From Candidatus Aquidulcis sp. (GTDB lineage Bacteria > Chloroflexota > Anaerolineae > Anaerolineales > E44-bin32), in assembly GCA_020723365.1 (NCBI GenBank), contig DYJB01000035.1, positions 1 to 9,160 of the forward strand: a stretch of 9,160 nt of DNA, in the 5' to 3' direction. The notes below the pieces were generated by a model. It did no database searches. It was not told where the DNA came from and saw nothing but the letters and a program-made list of their open reading frames with translations. Positions 1-5,411 of the stretch are shown one piece after another. The first letter of the stretch is position 1, and each line of letters opens with the position of its first letter. The position numbers and the translations under genes are program-made.

Positions 1-323
1 GCGATCAGCGTCTCGGTCGACTCGATCCCGTCGATCTTCGCGAGCTGGGTCGTGACGAGGTCCGCCAGCTCCTCCTTGCGGGCCACCCGGATGACGGCGA
101 CGAGATCCCACTCGCCGGCGACGGAGTAGACCTCGGCGATTCCGGGGACGAGGGCGAGCGCCTCGGCGGCGTCGGCGACGGCGCCCATCAGCCCCGTGCG
201 TCCGCCGCCGAAGACCAGCGTCAGCCCGCGCTGCACCAGGGCGGCCCCCATCGCCCGCGCCGCTTCCAGGTAGACCGGCGGGACATCGTCACTCGAGCCG
301 CAGTACACGACCAGCGTCTTCAC
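1..323 (-). CDS. LOG-like N-terminus fused in frame to an Lrp/AsnC ligand-binding (RAM) domain; partial
   Basis: I read a GTG start at 323 with a purine-rich GGGGGA about 9 bases upstream; about 107 residues are visible before the left edge and no stop is seen. Residues 1-53 look like the first third of a LOG/TIGR00730 family protein (cytokinin riboside monophosphate phosphoribohydrolase-like): VYCGSS at 6-11, VFGGGRTGLMGAVADAA at 37-53. The catalytic PGGxGTxxE motif that should follow is absent. Instead residues 54-107 match a Lrp/AsnC effector-binding RAM domain: LVPGIAEVYSVAGEWDLVAVI at about 58-78, ending in ESTETLI. The reading frame is continuous across the junction. It lies 31 bases after the HIT gene on the same strand and is probably co-transcribed. 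A LOG enzyme function is unlikely because most of the catalytic domain is missing. It may be a deletion fusion, a strain variant or an assembly join. The two halves are confident; the biological reality of the fusion is not. Confidence 0.7.
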   Translation of the reverse strand, partial: MKTLVVYCGSSDDVPPVYLEAARAMGAALVQRGLTLVFGGGRTGLMGAVADAAEALALVPGIAEVYSVAGEWDLVAVIRVARKEELADLVTTQLAKIDGIESTETLI

Positions 324-354
324 CCCGCAGGTCCCCCGGCGCGCCGCCTCAGCC

Positions 355-798
355 TCATGCCTCACCCTCCAGCGAATCGCGGATGCGTCCCGCCAGCGTG
401 TCCATGGCCGGGCGCGACGGAGTGCGCCCTGCGCCCAGCGGCCGGCGGAAACCGAAGCCGTCGCCGGCCGAGCGCGGGATGACGTGCAGGTGGCAGTGGA
501 AGACGGATTGCCCGGCAGCCGCCCCGTCCGCCAGCAGCAGGTTGATGCCCTCACACGGAACGCCGCTGCGGCGCAGCGCCGCAGCCACCCGCCGCCCGAC
601 GACCATCATGCGGCCGGCGGAGTCCTCATCCAGATCCTGCAGACCGGAAGCGTGGCGAACCGGCACGACCAGGACGTGTCCTTCAGCCACCGGGTGCGCA
701 TCCAGGAACGCACACACCAGCGCATCCTGGTACACCAGGCTGGCCTCGGCCTGTCCGGCGATGATGCGGCAGAAGATGCAGCTCGGGTTGGTCGTCAT
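355..798 (-). CDS. HIT-family nucleotide hydrolase/transferase
   Basis: This 147-residue protein has the full signature of the histidine triad family. That family acts in the cytoplasm on nucleoside phosphoramidates, dinucleoside polyphosphates and related nucleotidyl compounds. The triad HCHLHVIPR covers residues 101-109 (H101, H103, H105), preceded by GINLLLADGAAAGQ at 84-97, the usual phosphate-contacting stretch. A zinc-type CIFC pair sits at residues 7-10, with a downstream histidine (H49) in the usual place. Length is typical of Hint/FHIT-like bacterial proteins. The ATG start is supported by the conserved CIFCRII beginning. No convincing Shine-Dalgarno sequence is seen, and a TGATAGAAT extended -10 lies 31 bases upstream (829-837). 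Its stop overlaps an unused ATG at 358; the next gene appears to start at the GTG at 323. The substrate cannot be told from sequence. Confidence 0.93.
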   Translation of the reverse strand: MTTNPSCIFCRIIAGQAEASLVYQDALVCAFLDAHPVAEGHVLVVPVRHASGLQDLDEDSAGRMMVVGRRVAAALRRSGVPCEGINLLLADGAAAGQSVFHCHLHVIPRSAGDGFGFRRPLGAGRTPSRPAMDTLAGRIRDSLEGEA

Positions 799-825
799 GC
801 AGGTGAGGGGCGCGGCGAGCGCGCA

Positions 826-881
826 GGGATTCTATCACGCCGCATCGGGCGGCTTGTGCGCGGCGGGCGTGATACACTCCC
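826..881. promoter_or_regulatory. Divergent promoter pair in a 16-bp inverted repeat
   Basis: GGGATTCTATCACGCC at 826-841 and GGCGTGATACACTCCC at 866-881 are inverted copies matching at 14 of 16 positions. Each contains an extended -10 (TG-n-TAnnnT): TGATAGAAT on the minus strand at 837-829 facing the HIT gene, and TGATACACT on the plus strand at 870-878 facing the VKOR gene. No good -35 hexamer is visible for either, which suits extended -10 promoters. The symmetrical arms could also be an operator that couples the two directions. Promoter assignment is by motif only. Confidence 0.5.
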
Positions 882-909
882 CGTGAACCTCCTCGTAGGA
901 AAGGGACCC

Positions 910-1941
910 ATGACGCTGCCCCCACGCTGGACCGCCGCCGCACTGCTCCTCGCCCTGCTGATCCCCTCGGTGGCCTTCGCCCAGGCGCCTGTCGTGCGCG
1001 CCGTGCTGTTCTACTCGCCCACCTGCCCGCACTGCGAGGTGGTCATCACCGAGACCCTGCCCCCGCTCTTCGAAACCTACGGCGATCAGCTGCAGATCGT
1101 CGGCATCGATGTCACCACTCCCGACGGGCAGGCGCTCTACCTGGCGGCGCTGGAGGCACTGCGCGTGCCGGAGGACCAGCGCGGCGTGCCCAAGCTCGTG
1201 CTTGGCCAGACCGTCCTCACCGGCTCACGCGACATCCCCGCGCAGCTCCCGGGATTGATCGAGGCCGGACTGGCAGCCGGCGGCGTCGATTGGCCCGCCA
1301 TCCCGGAGCTGGCGGAAGCGTTGGCCGGTGTGGACATCGAGACCGCTCCCGAGCCCACGCCCGCACCTCTGACGGTTGGACAGCGCGTGCTGCAGGACCC
1401 CGTGGGCAACTCGCTGTCCATCGTTGTGCTGATCGGGATGGTGCTCAGCGCGGGCGCCGTCGCCGCCCGCTGGGCCATCCGGGCGCCGGTCGCCGAATCG
1501 CGGCTGACGGACTGGCTGGTGCCGGCGCTTTCGGCTGTCGGATTGCTCGTGGCGATCTACCTGACGGTCATCGAGCTGAGCGGCGACCCGGCCGTGTGCG
1601 GACCGGTGGGCGACTGCAACGCCGTGCAGCAGAGCCCGTATGCCTTCCTGTTCGGCGTCCTGCCGATCGGCATGCTCGGCGTCCTCGGCTACGCGGCCCT
1701 CATCCTGCTGTGGGCCGCCGCCAGGCTGCTGTCCGCGCGCGGCCTGGACCTGGCCCGCCTGGGGCTGTTCGGGCTCAGCGCCGTGGGGACGCTGTTCTCC
1801 ATCTACCTGACCTTCCTGGAACCTTTTGTCATCGGCGCGACTTGCGCCTGGTGCCTGACATCGGCCGTTCTGATGACCGCCCTGCTGTGGTTGACCCTCG
1901 ACCCGGCCCGGGCGGCCGCCGCCCGGCTGCGATCGATGTAA
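910..1941 (+). CDS. Thioredoxin-like/VKOR fusion membrane oxidoreductase
   Basis: A 343-residue protein. I chose ATG 910 because it gives a signal/anchor segment (residues about 8-25) and has AGGAAAGGGA just upstream; reading-frame extension to 484 is antisense to the HIT gene. Residues 28-125 form a thioredoxin/glutaredoxin-like domain with CPHC at 39-42 and a cis-Pro-like GVPK at 92-95. After a Pro-rich linker (147-153) come five predicted membrane segments, about 168-188, 203-222, 245-272, 283-303 and 313-331, forming a vitamin K epoxide reductase domain. It has loop cysteines C230 and C236, the SPYA serine S242, and the active-site CAWC at 312-315. VKOR homologues reoxidise disulfide catalysts using quinone, playing the DsbB role; here the partner is fused at the N-terminus rather than the more familiar C-terminus. 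It is followed after 29 bases by an ECF sigma gene, suggesting an envelope thiol-redox operon. Confidence 0.93.
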   Translation: MTLPPRWTAAALLLALLIPSVAFAQAPVVRAVLFYSPTCPHCEVVITETLPPLFETYGDQLQIVGIDVTTPDGQALYLAALEALRVPEDQRGVPKLVLGQTVLTGSRDIPAQLPGLIEAGLAAGGVDWPAIPELAEALAGVDIETAPEPTPAPLTVGQRVLQDPVGNSLSIVVLIGMVLSAGAVAARWAIRAPVAESRLTDWLVPALSAVGLLVAIYLTVIELSGDPAVCGPVGDCNAVQQSPYAFLFGVLPIGMLGVLGYAALILLWAAARLLSARGLDLARLGLFGLSAVGTLFSIYLTFLEPFVIGATCAWCLTSAVLMTALLWLTLDPARAAAARLRSM

Positions 1942-1964
1942 CTTCGGGGCTCCCAAGGACGTCC
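1938..1964 (+). promoter_or_regulatory. Candidate ECF-type promoter upstream of the sigma gene
   Basis: GTAACTT begins at 1938 and CGTCC at 1960, with 17 bases between AAC and CGTC. This resembles the GGAAC-N16/17-CGTC pattern typical of group IV (ECF) sigma promoters. The VKOR stop codon lies inside the -35 part. A start about 6-7 bases after the -10 would fall on the ATG at 1971, giving a leaderless message. A similar element occurs at 3012-3038, which supports autoregulation. It is motif-based only. Confidence 0.45.
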
Positions 1965-1970
1965 AAGATC

Positions 1971-2582
1971 ATGCCTTCCACGAACAGCCCTCCCGGAATC
2001 TCGCTCGACGCCCTGCGCTCCGGCGACCCGCAGGCGCTGGCGGCGCTGTTCGAGGCCTATGCCGACCGCATCTATCGCCTGGCACTCAGTCTGCTGCACG
2101 ACCCGTCGGCGGCGGAGGACATCGTTCAGGAGACATTCGTCTCGGCCATCACTCACCTGGACCGGTTCGAGGGCCGCTCAAGCCTGGGAACCTGGCTCTA
2201 CCGTGTGGGTTACAACGCCTCGCTCGACTGGCTGAGGCGCCGCAAGGACGAGCCGCTGCCTCCCGACGAGCCGGGGGACGAGAGCGACGCCGTGCCGCTG
2301 CCCCGCTCGCTGGTGGAGTGGACGCTGACGCCCGAGAGCCGGCAGGCGGAAGGCGAGATGGCCGCCGAGCTCGACCGTGCCATCGGTGAACTCTCCGAGG
2401 GCCTGCGCCTCGTCTTCCTGCTGCGCGACGTCGACGAGCTCTCGACGCAGGAAACGGCCGAGGCGCTGGGCCTGACCGAAGGCGCCGTCAAAGTCCGTCT
2501 GCACCGGGCACGGCTGGCGCTGCGCGAGAAGCTCTCGGACTACTTCGCCGAGCGCACGCCCCAGGAAGGGGAGGCTGCATGA
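1971..2582 (+). CDS. ECF-family RNA polymerase sigma factor
   Basis: A 203-residue group IV sigma factor. Region 2 covers about residues 24-91 (LFEAYADRIYRLALSLL, then AAEDIVQETFVSA at about 47-59, and the -10 recognition part GTWLYRVGYNASLDWLRRRK at 73-92). A variable acidic linker spans 93-130. Region 4 covers about 133-187 with the helix-turn-helix STQETAEALGLTEGAVKVRL at 158-177. Start ATG 1971 gives a standard N-terminus; only a weak AAGGA lies 11 bases upstream, so translation may depend on the VKOR reading just before it or on a leaderless transcript. The stop overlaps the next start (ATGA at 2579-2582), the classic translational coupling of a sigma factor with its anti-sigma factor. 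No C-terminal sensory extension is present. The ECF subgroup cannot be fixed by eye, though zinc anti-sigma pairing is typical of oxidative or disulfide stress groups. Confidence 0.96.
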   Translation: MPSTNSPPGISLDALRSGDPQALAALFEAYADRIYRLALSLLHDPSAAEDIVQETFVSAITHLDRFEGRSSLGTWLYRVGYNASLDWLRRRKDEPLPPDEPGDESDAVPLPRSLVEWTLTPESRQAEGEMAAELDRAIGELSEGLRLVFLLRDVDELSTQETAEALGLTEGAVKVRLHRARLALREKLSDYFAERTPQEGEAA

Positions 2583-2827
2583 ACTGCCAGGAGCTGATCC
2601 GCTATCTCTCGGACTACATCGACCGGAGCCTGAGCGACGAGCTTCACGCCGAGGCGCAGCAGCACCTGGCGACCTGCCACAACTGCCACGTGGTCCTCGA
2701 CACGACGCGTCAGACGATCTACCTGTACCGGCAATCCGGCCGCCAGGCCATCCCGGCCGAGCACCGCGCGGAGCTGTTCGCCCGCCTGCAGCAGAGCCTC
2801 GCCGCCCGCAAGGACTCGGCCTCCTGA
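2579..2827 (+). CDS. Zinc-binding (zf-HC2) soluble anti-sigma factor
   Basis: An 82-residue cytoplasmic protein with the zinc-binding anti-sigma signature HxxxCxxC at residues 29-36 (H29, C33, C36). C3 near the N-terminus is a likely fourth ligand, as in the ZAS/RsrA-type fold. There is no membrane segment, so it is of the soluble class. Its ATG overlaps the sigma stop codon by four bases, so it very probably binds that sigma factor. In characterised relatives such as RsrA, disulfide formation at the zinc cysteines releases the sigma factor; the VKOR and thioredoxin neighbours make a thiol-redox signal plausible here, but this is inferred from the family and context. The C-terminal half (about 45-82) is helical and Arg/Gln-rich with no recognisable domain. 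Confidence 0.93.
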   Translation: MNCQELIRYLSDYIDRSLSDELHAEAQQHLATCHNCHVVLDTTRQTIYLYRQSGRQAIPAEHRAELFARLQQSLAARKDSAS

Positions 2828-3081
2828 AGCAGACCGGTCACCCGCCGCCCCTCGCACGCGCCATCTCTTTCCACGGCCATCTCATCAACCTGTAGGGCCT
2901 CGGCCGCATGCGGCGCCCCGGCGTGACGTGCCCTGCGGGTGGCGACCGACGGCTTGGCAATCCCAACGGACTCGCCCGTCATCTGCCGAATTGACTCCTC
3001 GCCGCGCAGTCGTAACTTTTCGCCGCCACACCCGTCTATTGGGCAGACGATCTTGTCATCTTACCGGTGGAGGGTTGAGCG
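2828..3081. other. Intergenic region after the anti-sigma gene
   Basis: About 254 bases with no credible coding content on either strand. It contains a perfect 12-bp palindrome GCCGCATGCGGC at 2903-2914, whose role is unknown, and an ECF-type promoter near its right end (3012-3038). A good GGAGG ribosome site (3069-3073) follows for the DUF2892 gene. I see no U-tract terminator after the anti-sigma stop. Confidence 0.6.
3012..3038 (+). promoter_or_regulatory. Candidate ECF-type promoter for the DUF2892/thioredoxin cluster
   Basis: GTAACTTTT at 3012-3020 and CGTCTA at 3033-3038 are separated by 16 bases between AAC and CGTC, matching the usual ECF promoter geometry. The -35 core GTAACTT is identical to the one just upstream of the sigma gene (1938-1944). 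The -10 also lies in a short inverted repeat, CGTCT at 3033-3037 and AGACG at 3045-3049. Predicted start is near 3044, leaving a leader of nearly 40 bases with a normal ribosome site. Assignment to the neighbouring sigma factor is inference. Confidence 0.55.
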
Positions 3082-3291
3082 ATGAAGTACGTGAACGAGG
3101 CAGGTTGGGATCGGATCGTGCGCGTCGTCCTGGGCATCGCCCTGCTGTACCTGGGCTGGGCGGGCGTGGTGACCGGCGGGTGGGGCGTCTTCCTCAAGGT
3201 CATCGGCTTCGTGCCGCTGCTCACCGGGCTGATCGGTTTCTGCCCGCTGTACGCCATCTTCAAGGTTCACACCAACAAGACCGCGGCCTAG
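3082..3291 (+). CDS. DUF2892 (YgaP membrane domain-like) small membrane protein
   Basis: A 69-residue protein with GGAGG 8 bases before the ATG. It is a stand-alone DUF2892 unit: VNEAGWDRIVRVVLGIALL at 4-22, then two membrane helices (about 13-31 and 37-57), ending with the conserved PLLTGLIGFCPLY at 45-57 with C54. In other bacteria this domain forms the membrane part of YgaP, next to a rhodanese domain, and often accompanies thiol or sulfur redox genes; its chemistry is poorly understood. It is the first gene after a probable ECF promoter and precedes a thioredoxin carrying a related membrane hairpin. A role in membrane-linked thiol or sulfur redox is inferred from this context. Confidence 0.92.
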   Translation: MKYVNEAGWDRIVRVVLGIALLYLGWAGVVTGGWGVFLKVIGFVPLLTGLIGFCPLYAIFKVHTNKTAA

Positions 3292-3313
3292 TGCCCAGCG
3301 CTCAATCGCAATC

Positions 3314-3338
3314 CGAGGGGGCGCGCTGCGCCCCCTCG
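3314..3338 (+). terminator. Strong 11-bp hairpin between DUF2892 and thioredoxin genes
   Basis: CGAGGGGGCGC at 3314-3324 pairs perfectly with GCGCCCCCTCG at 3328-3338 across a 3-base loop. No T-run follows, so it is not a textbook intrinsic terminator. It may partially terminate or protect the 3' end of the DUF2892 message, giving unequal expression of the two genes. The thioredoxin ribosome site lies only 7 bases downstream (3346-3350). Confidence 0.55.
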
Positions 3339-3355
3339 CTTGCATGGAGGCAAGG

Positions 3356-3895
3356 ATGGACAACGCACCGCTGCTGGACCGGCTGGCGTCCAACTCCCGG
3401 CCCGTGATCCTGGATGTGTGGGCACCCTGGTGCGCGCCGTGCCGCAGGATGGCGCCCATCGTCGAGCGCCTGGCTGCCGAGTACGACGGGCGCGTCGACG
3501 TGTGGAAGATCAACGCTGACGAACAGCCCGAGGACGTGCGCCGGCTCAAGGTGCTCGGCATCCCGACGATGATCAGCTTTCGCGGCGACCGGGAGATCGG
3601 CCGCAAGATCGGTGCCGGATCGGAAGGCGACCTGCGCGCGCTGTTCGAGGCGGCGCTTTCCGGGCAGGTACCGGCGCGGCAGGGGCTTCCGGGGGCGGAT
3701 CGAGTCTTGCGATTGGCGGCCGGCGGCGCTCTCGTCGTCCTCGGCCTGACGACCGGTCCATCCCTGATCCTGCTTGCCGCCGGAGGGCTGGTGCTGTTCA
3801 GCGCCGTTGCCGATCGCTGCCCGGTATGGCAGGCCATCCGCCCGCGCCTGGCGGCGCTCTTCGGGCGGGGCGATGTCTCGTCTTCTGGAGCCTGA
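3356..3895 (+). CDS. Thioredoxin fused to a C-terminal DUF2892-like membrane hairpin
   Basis: A 179-residue protein from ATG 3356, preferred over ATG 3344 because GGAGG at 3346-3350 sits 5 bases ahead of it. Residues 3-102 are a canonical thioredoxin: DVWAPWCAPCRRMAPIVERL at 20-39 with active-site C26 and C29, cis-Pro P70 in GIPTMISF (68-75). Residues 111-165 differ from plain thioredoxins: ADRVLRLAAGGALVVLG at 114-130, a second hydrophobic stretch at about 134-151, then ADRCPVW at 152-158. This copies the DUF2892 layout (DR.LR..G, two helices, CP[LV][YW]) seen in the gene just upstream. The thioredoxin would therefore be tethered at the inner face of the membrane, with C155 near the bilayer. 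It has no signal peptide. Three bases separate its stop from the next gene, so the two are co-transcribed. The fused domain is my reading of motif similarity. Confidence 0.9.
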   Translation: MDNAPLLDRLASNSRPVILDVWAPWCAPCRRMAPIVERLAAEYDGRVDVWKINADEQPEDVRRLKVLGIPTMISFRGDREIGRKIGAGSEGDLRALFEAALSGQVPARQGLPGADRVLRLAAGGALVVLGLTTGPSLILLAAGGLVLFSAVADRCPVWQAIRPRLAALFGRGDVSSSGA

Positions 3896-3898
3896 GGC

Positions 3899-4513
3899 AT
3901 GCTCGAGGCTGCGGCTGTCTTCTTTGCCACGGCAATCTACGGCGCGCTGCACAGCCTGCTGGCGGCGAGTCGCTTCAAGCAGTGGGTGCTGGCGCGCTTC
4001 GGCCCGCCGGCGAGACGCGCCTACCGCCTGGCCTACAACGCCGTCGCCCTGATCTCCTTCCTGCCGGTGCTTGCCCTGCTGGCCCTGTACCCTGGCGAGG
4101 TCCTCTACCGCATCGCGCTGCCCTGGGCGGCCCTTGCGTTGGCCGGCCAAGTCGCGGCCATGGTCCTGCTGGCCATCGGACTGCTGCAGACGGACCCCCT
4201 GTCGTTCCTCGGGTTTCGTCAGCTCGTCGCCGGCGACCGCTCACAGCCCCCGTCGCTGACCGTCACCGGCCTGTACCGCTGGATGCGCCATCCACTCTAC
4301 ACGGCCGGCCTGCTGCTCATCTGGCTCACACCGGTGATGACCACCGCCGTTCTGGGACTCAACCTGGCGCTGACCGCCTACATCGCCCTCGGGTATCGGC
4401 TGGAGGAACGACGTCTGGTGGCGGAGTTCGGCCCTGCCTACATCGCCTACCAGGCGCGGGTCCCGGCGCTGGTACCACGCCGGAGACCGCTCGCCAAGCC
4501 CGAGACCGGGTAA
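3899..4513 (+). CDS. NnrU/isoprenylcysteine methyltransferase-like integral membrane protein
   Basis: A 204-residue membrane protein starting 3 bases after the thioredoxin stop. Four to five hydrophobic helices are visible (about 4-22, 47-65, 73-96, 136-166). The C-terminal half carries the signature of the ICMT/PEMT-like methyltransferase superfamily: GLYRWMRHPLY at 124-134, then EERRLVAEFGPAYIAY at 169-184 and the VP/PR end. The N-terminal YGALHSLLAASRFK and TDPLSFLGFRQL (98-109) resemble NnrU and MddA-type proteins. NnrU is linked genetically to nitrite/NO reduction in some proteobacteria; MddA methylates methanethiol. With nirK nearby an NnrU-like role is attractive, but the sequence alone cannot tell which substrate, if any, it methylates. 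An 11-bp dyad GGGTAATACCC (4508-4518) overlaps its stop codon. Confidence 0.82.
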   Translation: MLEAAAVFFATAIYGALHSLLAASRFKQWVLARFGPPARRAYRLAYNAVALISFLPVLALLALYPGEVLYRIALPWAALALAGQVAAMVLLAIGLLQTDPLSFLGFRQLVAGDRSQPPSLTVTGLYRWMRHPLYTAGLLLIWLTPVMTTAVLGLNLALTAYIALGYRLEERRLVAEFGPAYIAYQARVPALVPRRRPLAKPETG

Positions 4514-4534
4514 TACCCCCAAATTCTCCCTGTT

Positions 4535-4549
4535 TTGGAGTGTTACAAT
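4535..4549 (+). promoter_or_regulatory. Leaderless promoter and possible autoregulatory site of the Crp/Fnr gene
   Basis: A TACAAT -10 at 4544-4549 lies 6 bases before the GTG at 4556, so transcription would begin at or beside the start codon. No ribosome binding site is visible. TTGGAGTGTTACAA at 4535-4548 has the TTG-N8-CAA spacing of Crp/Fnr operators (half-sites TTGGA and TTGTA, 4 of 5 matching) and overlaps the -10. That would suit autorepression. The -10 is good; the operator is speculative. Confidence 0.45.
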
Positions 4550-4555
4550 TCAATC

Positions 4556-5302
4556 GTGGTCCTAACCAGGGAAGCCCTGGCGCTCAGCGCCTTTGCCCGG
4601 GCCCCGCTTTTCGCCGGCCTGGGCCAGGCCGACCTAGTGGACCTCGCCGCCCGCTTCCATCCCCACCACTTCGCCCGCGACGAGGCTCTCTTCCACGAAG
4701 GCCATCGCGCCCACGCCTACTACTTGATGGCGGAGGGCAGGGTCAAGATCATCCAGACCTCCGTGGATGGCGCGGAGGTCATCCTGCACCTGCTCGGCCC
4801 TGGCGAGCTGGTGGGTGCGCTGCCCAACCTGGATGACGGCACCTACCCTGGCAGCGCCATCGCCCTCGACGACGTGTCGGCCCTGTCCATCTCCCCTGCC
4901 GACTTCGAAGCGCTCCTCGAGCTGCACCCGCGCCTGGCCATCAACCTGCTCCATTACGCCGCCGGCAAACTTCGCTCGGTCCACAGTCGGCTGCGCGAGC
5001 TCACCACGGAGCGCGCCGAGCGCCGCCTGGCACGCACCCTCTCGCGCCTGGCCGCCCAGATCGGCCGAGGCGTGGAGGCCGGCGTCCTGCTGGATGCGCC
5101 TCTCACCCGCCAGGCACTGGCGGAGCTCAGTGGAACCAGCCTGTTTACCGTGAGCCGTACGCTGAAGGAATGGGAGCGGCAGGGGGTGCTGCAGGTCGGG
5201 CGCGAGCGCGTGGTGATCGTCAACACCCACGCCCTGGCCACGCTGGCGGACGATCTTCCCCTTCCCGCTTCCCACCCCCAGAGGCCCCTTCCTCACGCCT
5301 GA
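4556..5302 (+). CDS. Crp/Fnr-family transcriptional regulator, cysteine-free
   Basis: A 248-residue protein from GTG 4556; a TTG at 4535 in frame is the alternative, but a -10 box overlaps that stretch. Residues 15-125 form the cNMP-binding-like beta roll (FARAPLFAGLGQADLVDLA, LFHEGHRAHAYYLMAEGRVKI, ILHLLGPGELVGALP). A dimerisation helix spans about 127-160 and a winged helix-turn-helix about 180-222 (LTRQALAELSGTSLFTVSRTL at 183-203). The Arg-Ser of the cAMP pocket is not present after GELVG (DDGTYPGSA instead), and the protein has no cysteine, so neither cAMP binding nor an FNR-type iron-sulfur cluster is expected. In the recognition helix the FNR-like E-x-x-S-R becomes F-x-x-S-R (F197, S200, R201). 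DNR/NnrR-type NO sensing is possible given the downstream nirK, but this is inference. Confidence 0.93.
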   Translation: MVLTREALALSAFARAPLFAGLGQADLVDLAARFHPHHFARDEALFHEGHRAHAYYLMAEGRVKIIQTSVDGAEVILHLLGPGELVGALPNLDDGTYPGSAIALDDVSALSISPADFEALLELHPRLAINLLHYAAGKLRSVHSRLRELTTERAERRLARTLSRLAAQIGRGVEAGVLLDAPLTRQALAELSGTSLFTVSRTLKEWERQGVLQVGRERVVIVNTHALATLADDLPLPASHPQRPLPHA

Positions 5303-5328
5303 CGACGCCTGGCGGACTCGTCCGGACC

Positions 5329-5353
5329 GGGCGGGCAACCGCCATTGCCGCCC
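5329..5353 (+). terminator. Hairpin after the Crp/Fnr gene
   Basis: GGGCGGGCAA at 5329-5338 pairs with TTGCCGCCC at 5345-5353 (9 pairs, one bulged G) around a CCGCCA loop. It lies 26 bases after the regulator's stop and before the DUF1858 promoter. No T-run follows. It is terminator-like and probably separates the two transcripts. Confidence 0.4.
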
Positions 5354-5411
5354 ACTCCTGCCCTGGATCCCCCCCCAACGCTCCTGCCTCCCTGGCTTCC
5401 CGACGGCCTCT

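Noticed and set aside
484..909. Upstream in-frame extension of the VKOR gene to an ATG at 484
   Set aside because: The extension is antisense to the HIT gene, reads as low-complexity Arg/His/Gln-rich sequence, and would place the clear signal segment and ribosome site internally; ATG 910 is preferred.
1290..1970. Upstream extension of the sigma factor frame
   Set aside because: It lies inside the VKOR gene in another frame and gives Arg/Gly/Ala-rich junk; family alignment starts at 1971.
2903..2914. GCCGCATGCGGC palindrome as an operator or terminator
   Set aside because: No nearby promoter boxes or T-run, and 12-bp GC palindromes are common at this composition.
3061..4150. Long minus-strand open frames opposite DUF2892, thioredoxin and NnrU-like genes
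   Set aside because: High-GC antisense frames with Arg/Ser/Pro-rich sequence and no recognisable motif; the plus-strand genes are clear.
4508..4518. GGGTAATACCC dyad as a CsoR or MerR-type metal operator
   Set aside because: The half-site order is opposite to CsoR-type TACCC...GGGTA sites, it overlaps a stop codon, and no copper regulator gene is present; chance is likely.
3826..4836. A 336-codon plus-strand frame spanning the end of thioredoxin to the Crp/Fnr gene
   Set aside because: Out of frame with three well-supported genes and compositionally Pro/Arg/Gly-rich.
5369..5376. Run of eight C as a possible phase-variation tract
   Set aside because: It is intergenic, not within a coding frame or between the promoter boxes I identify, and is a single short run in GC-rich DNA.
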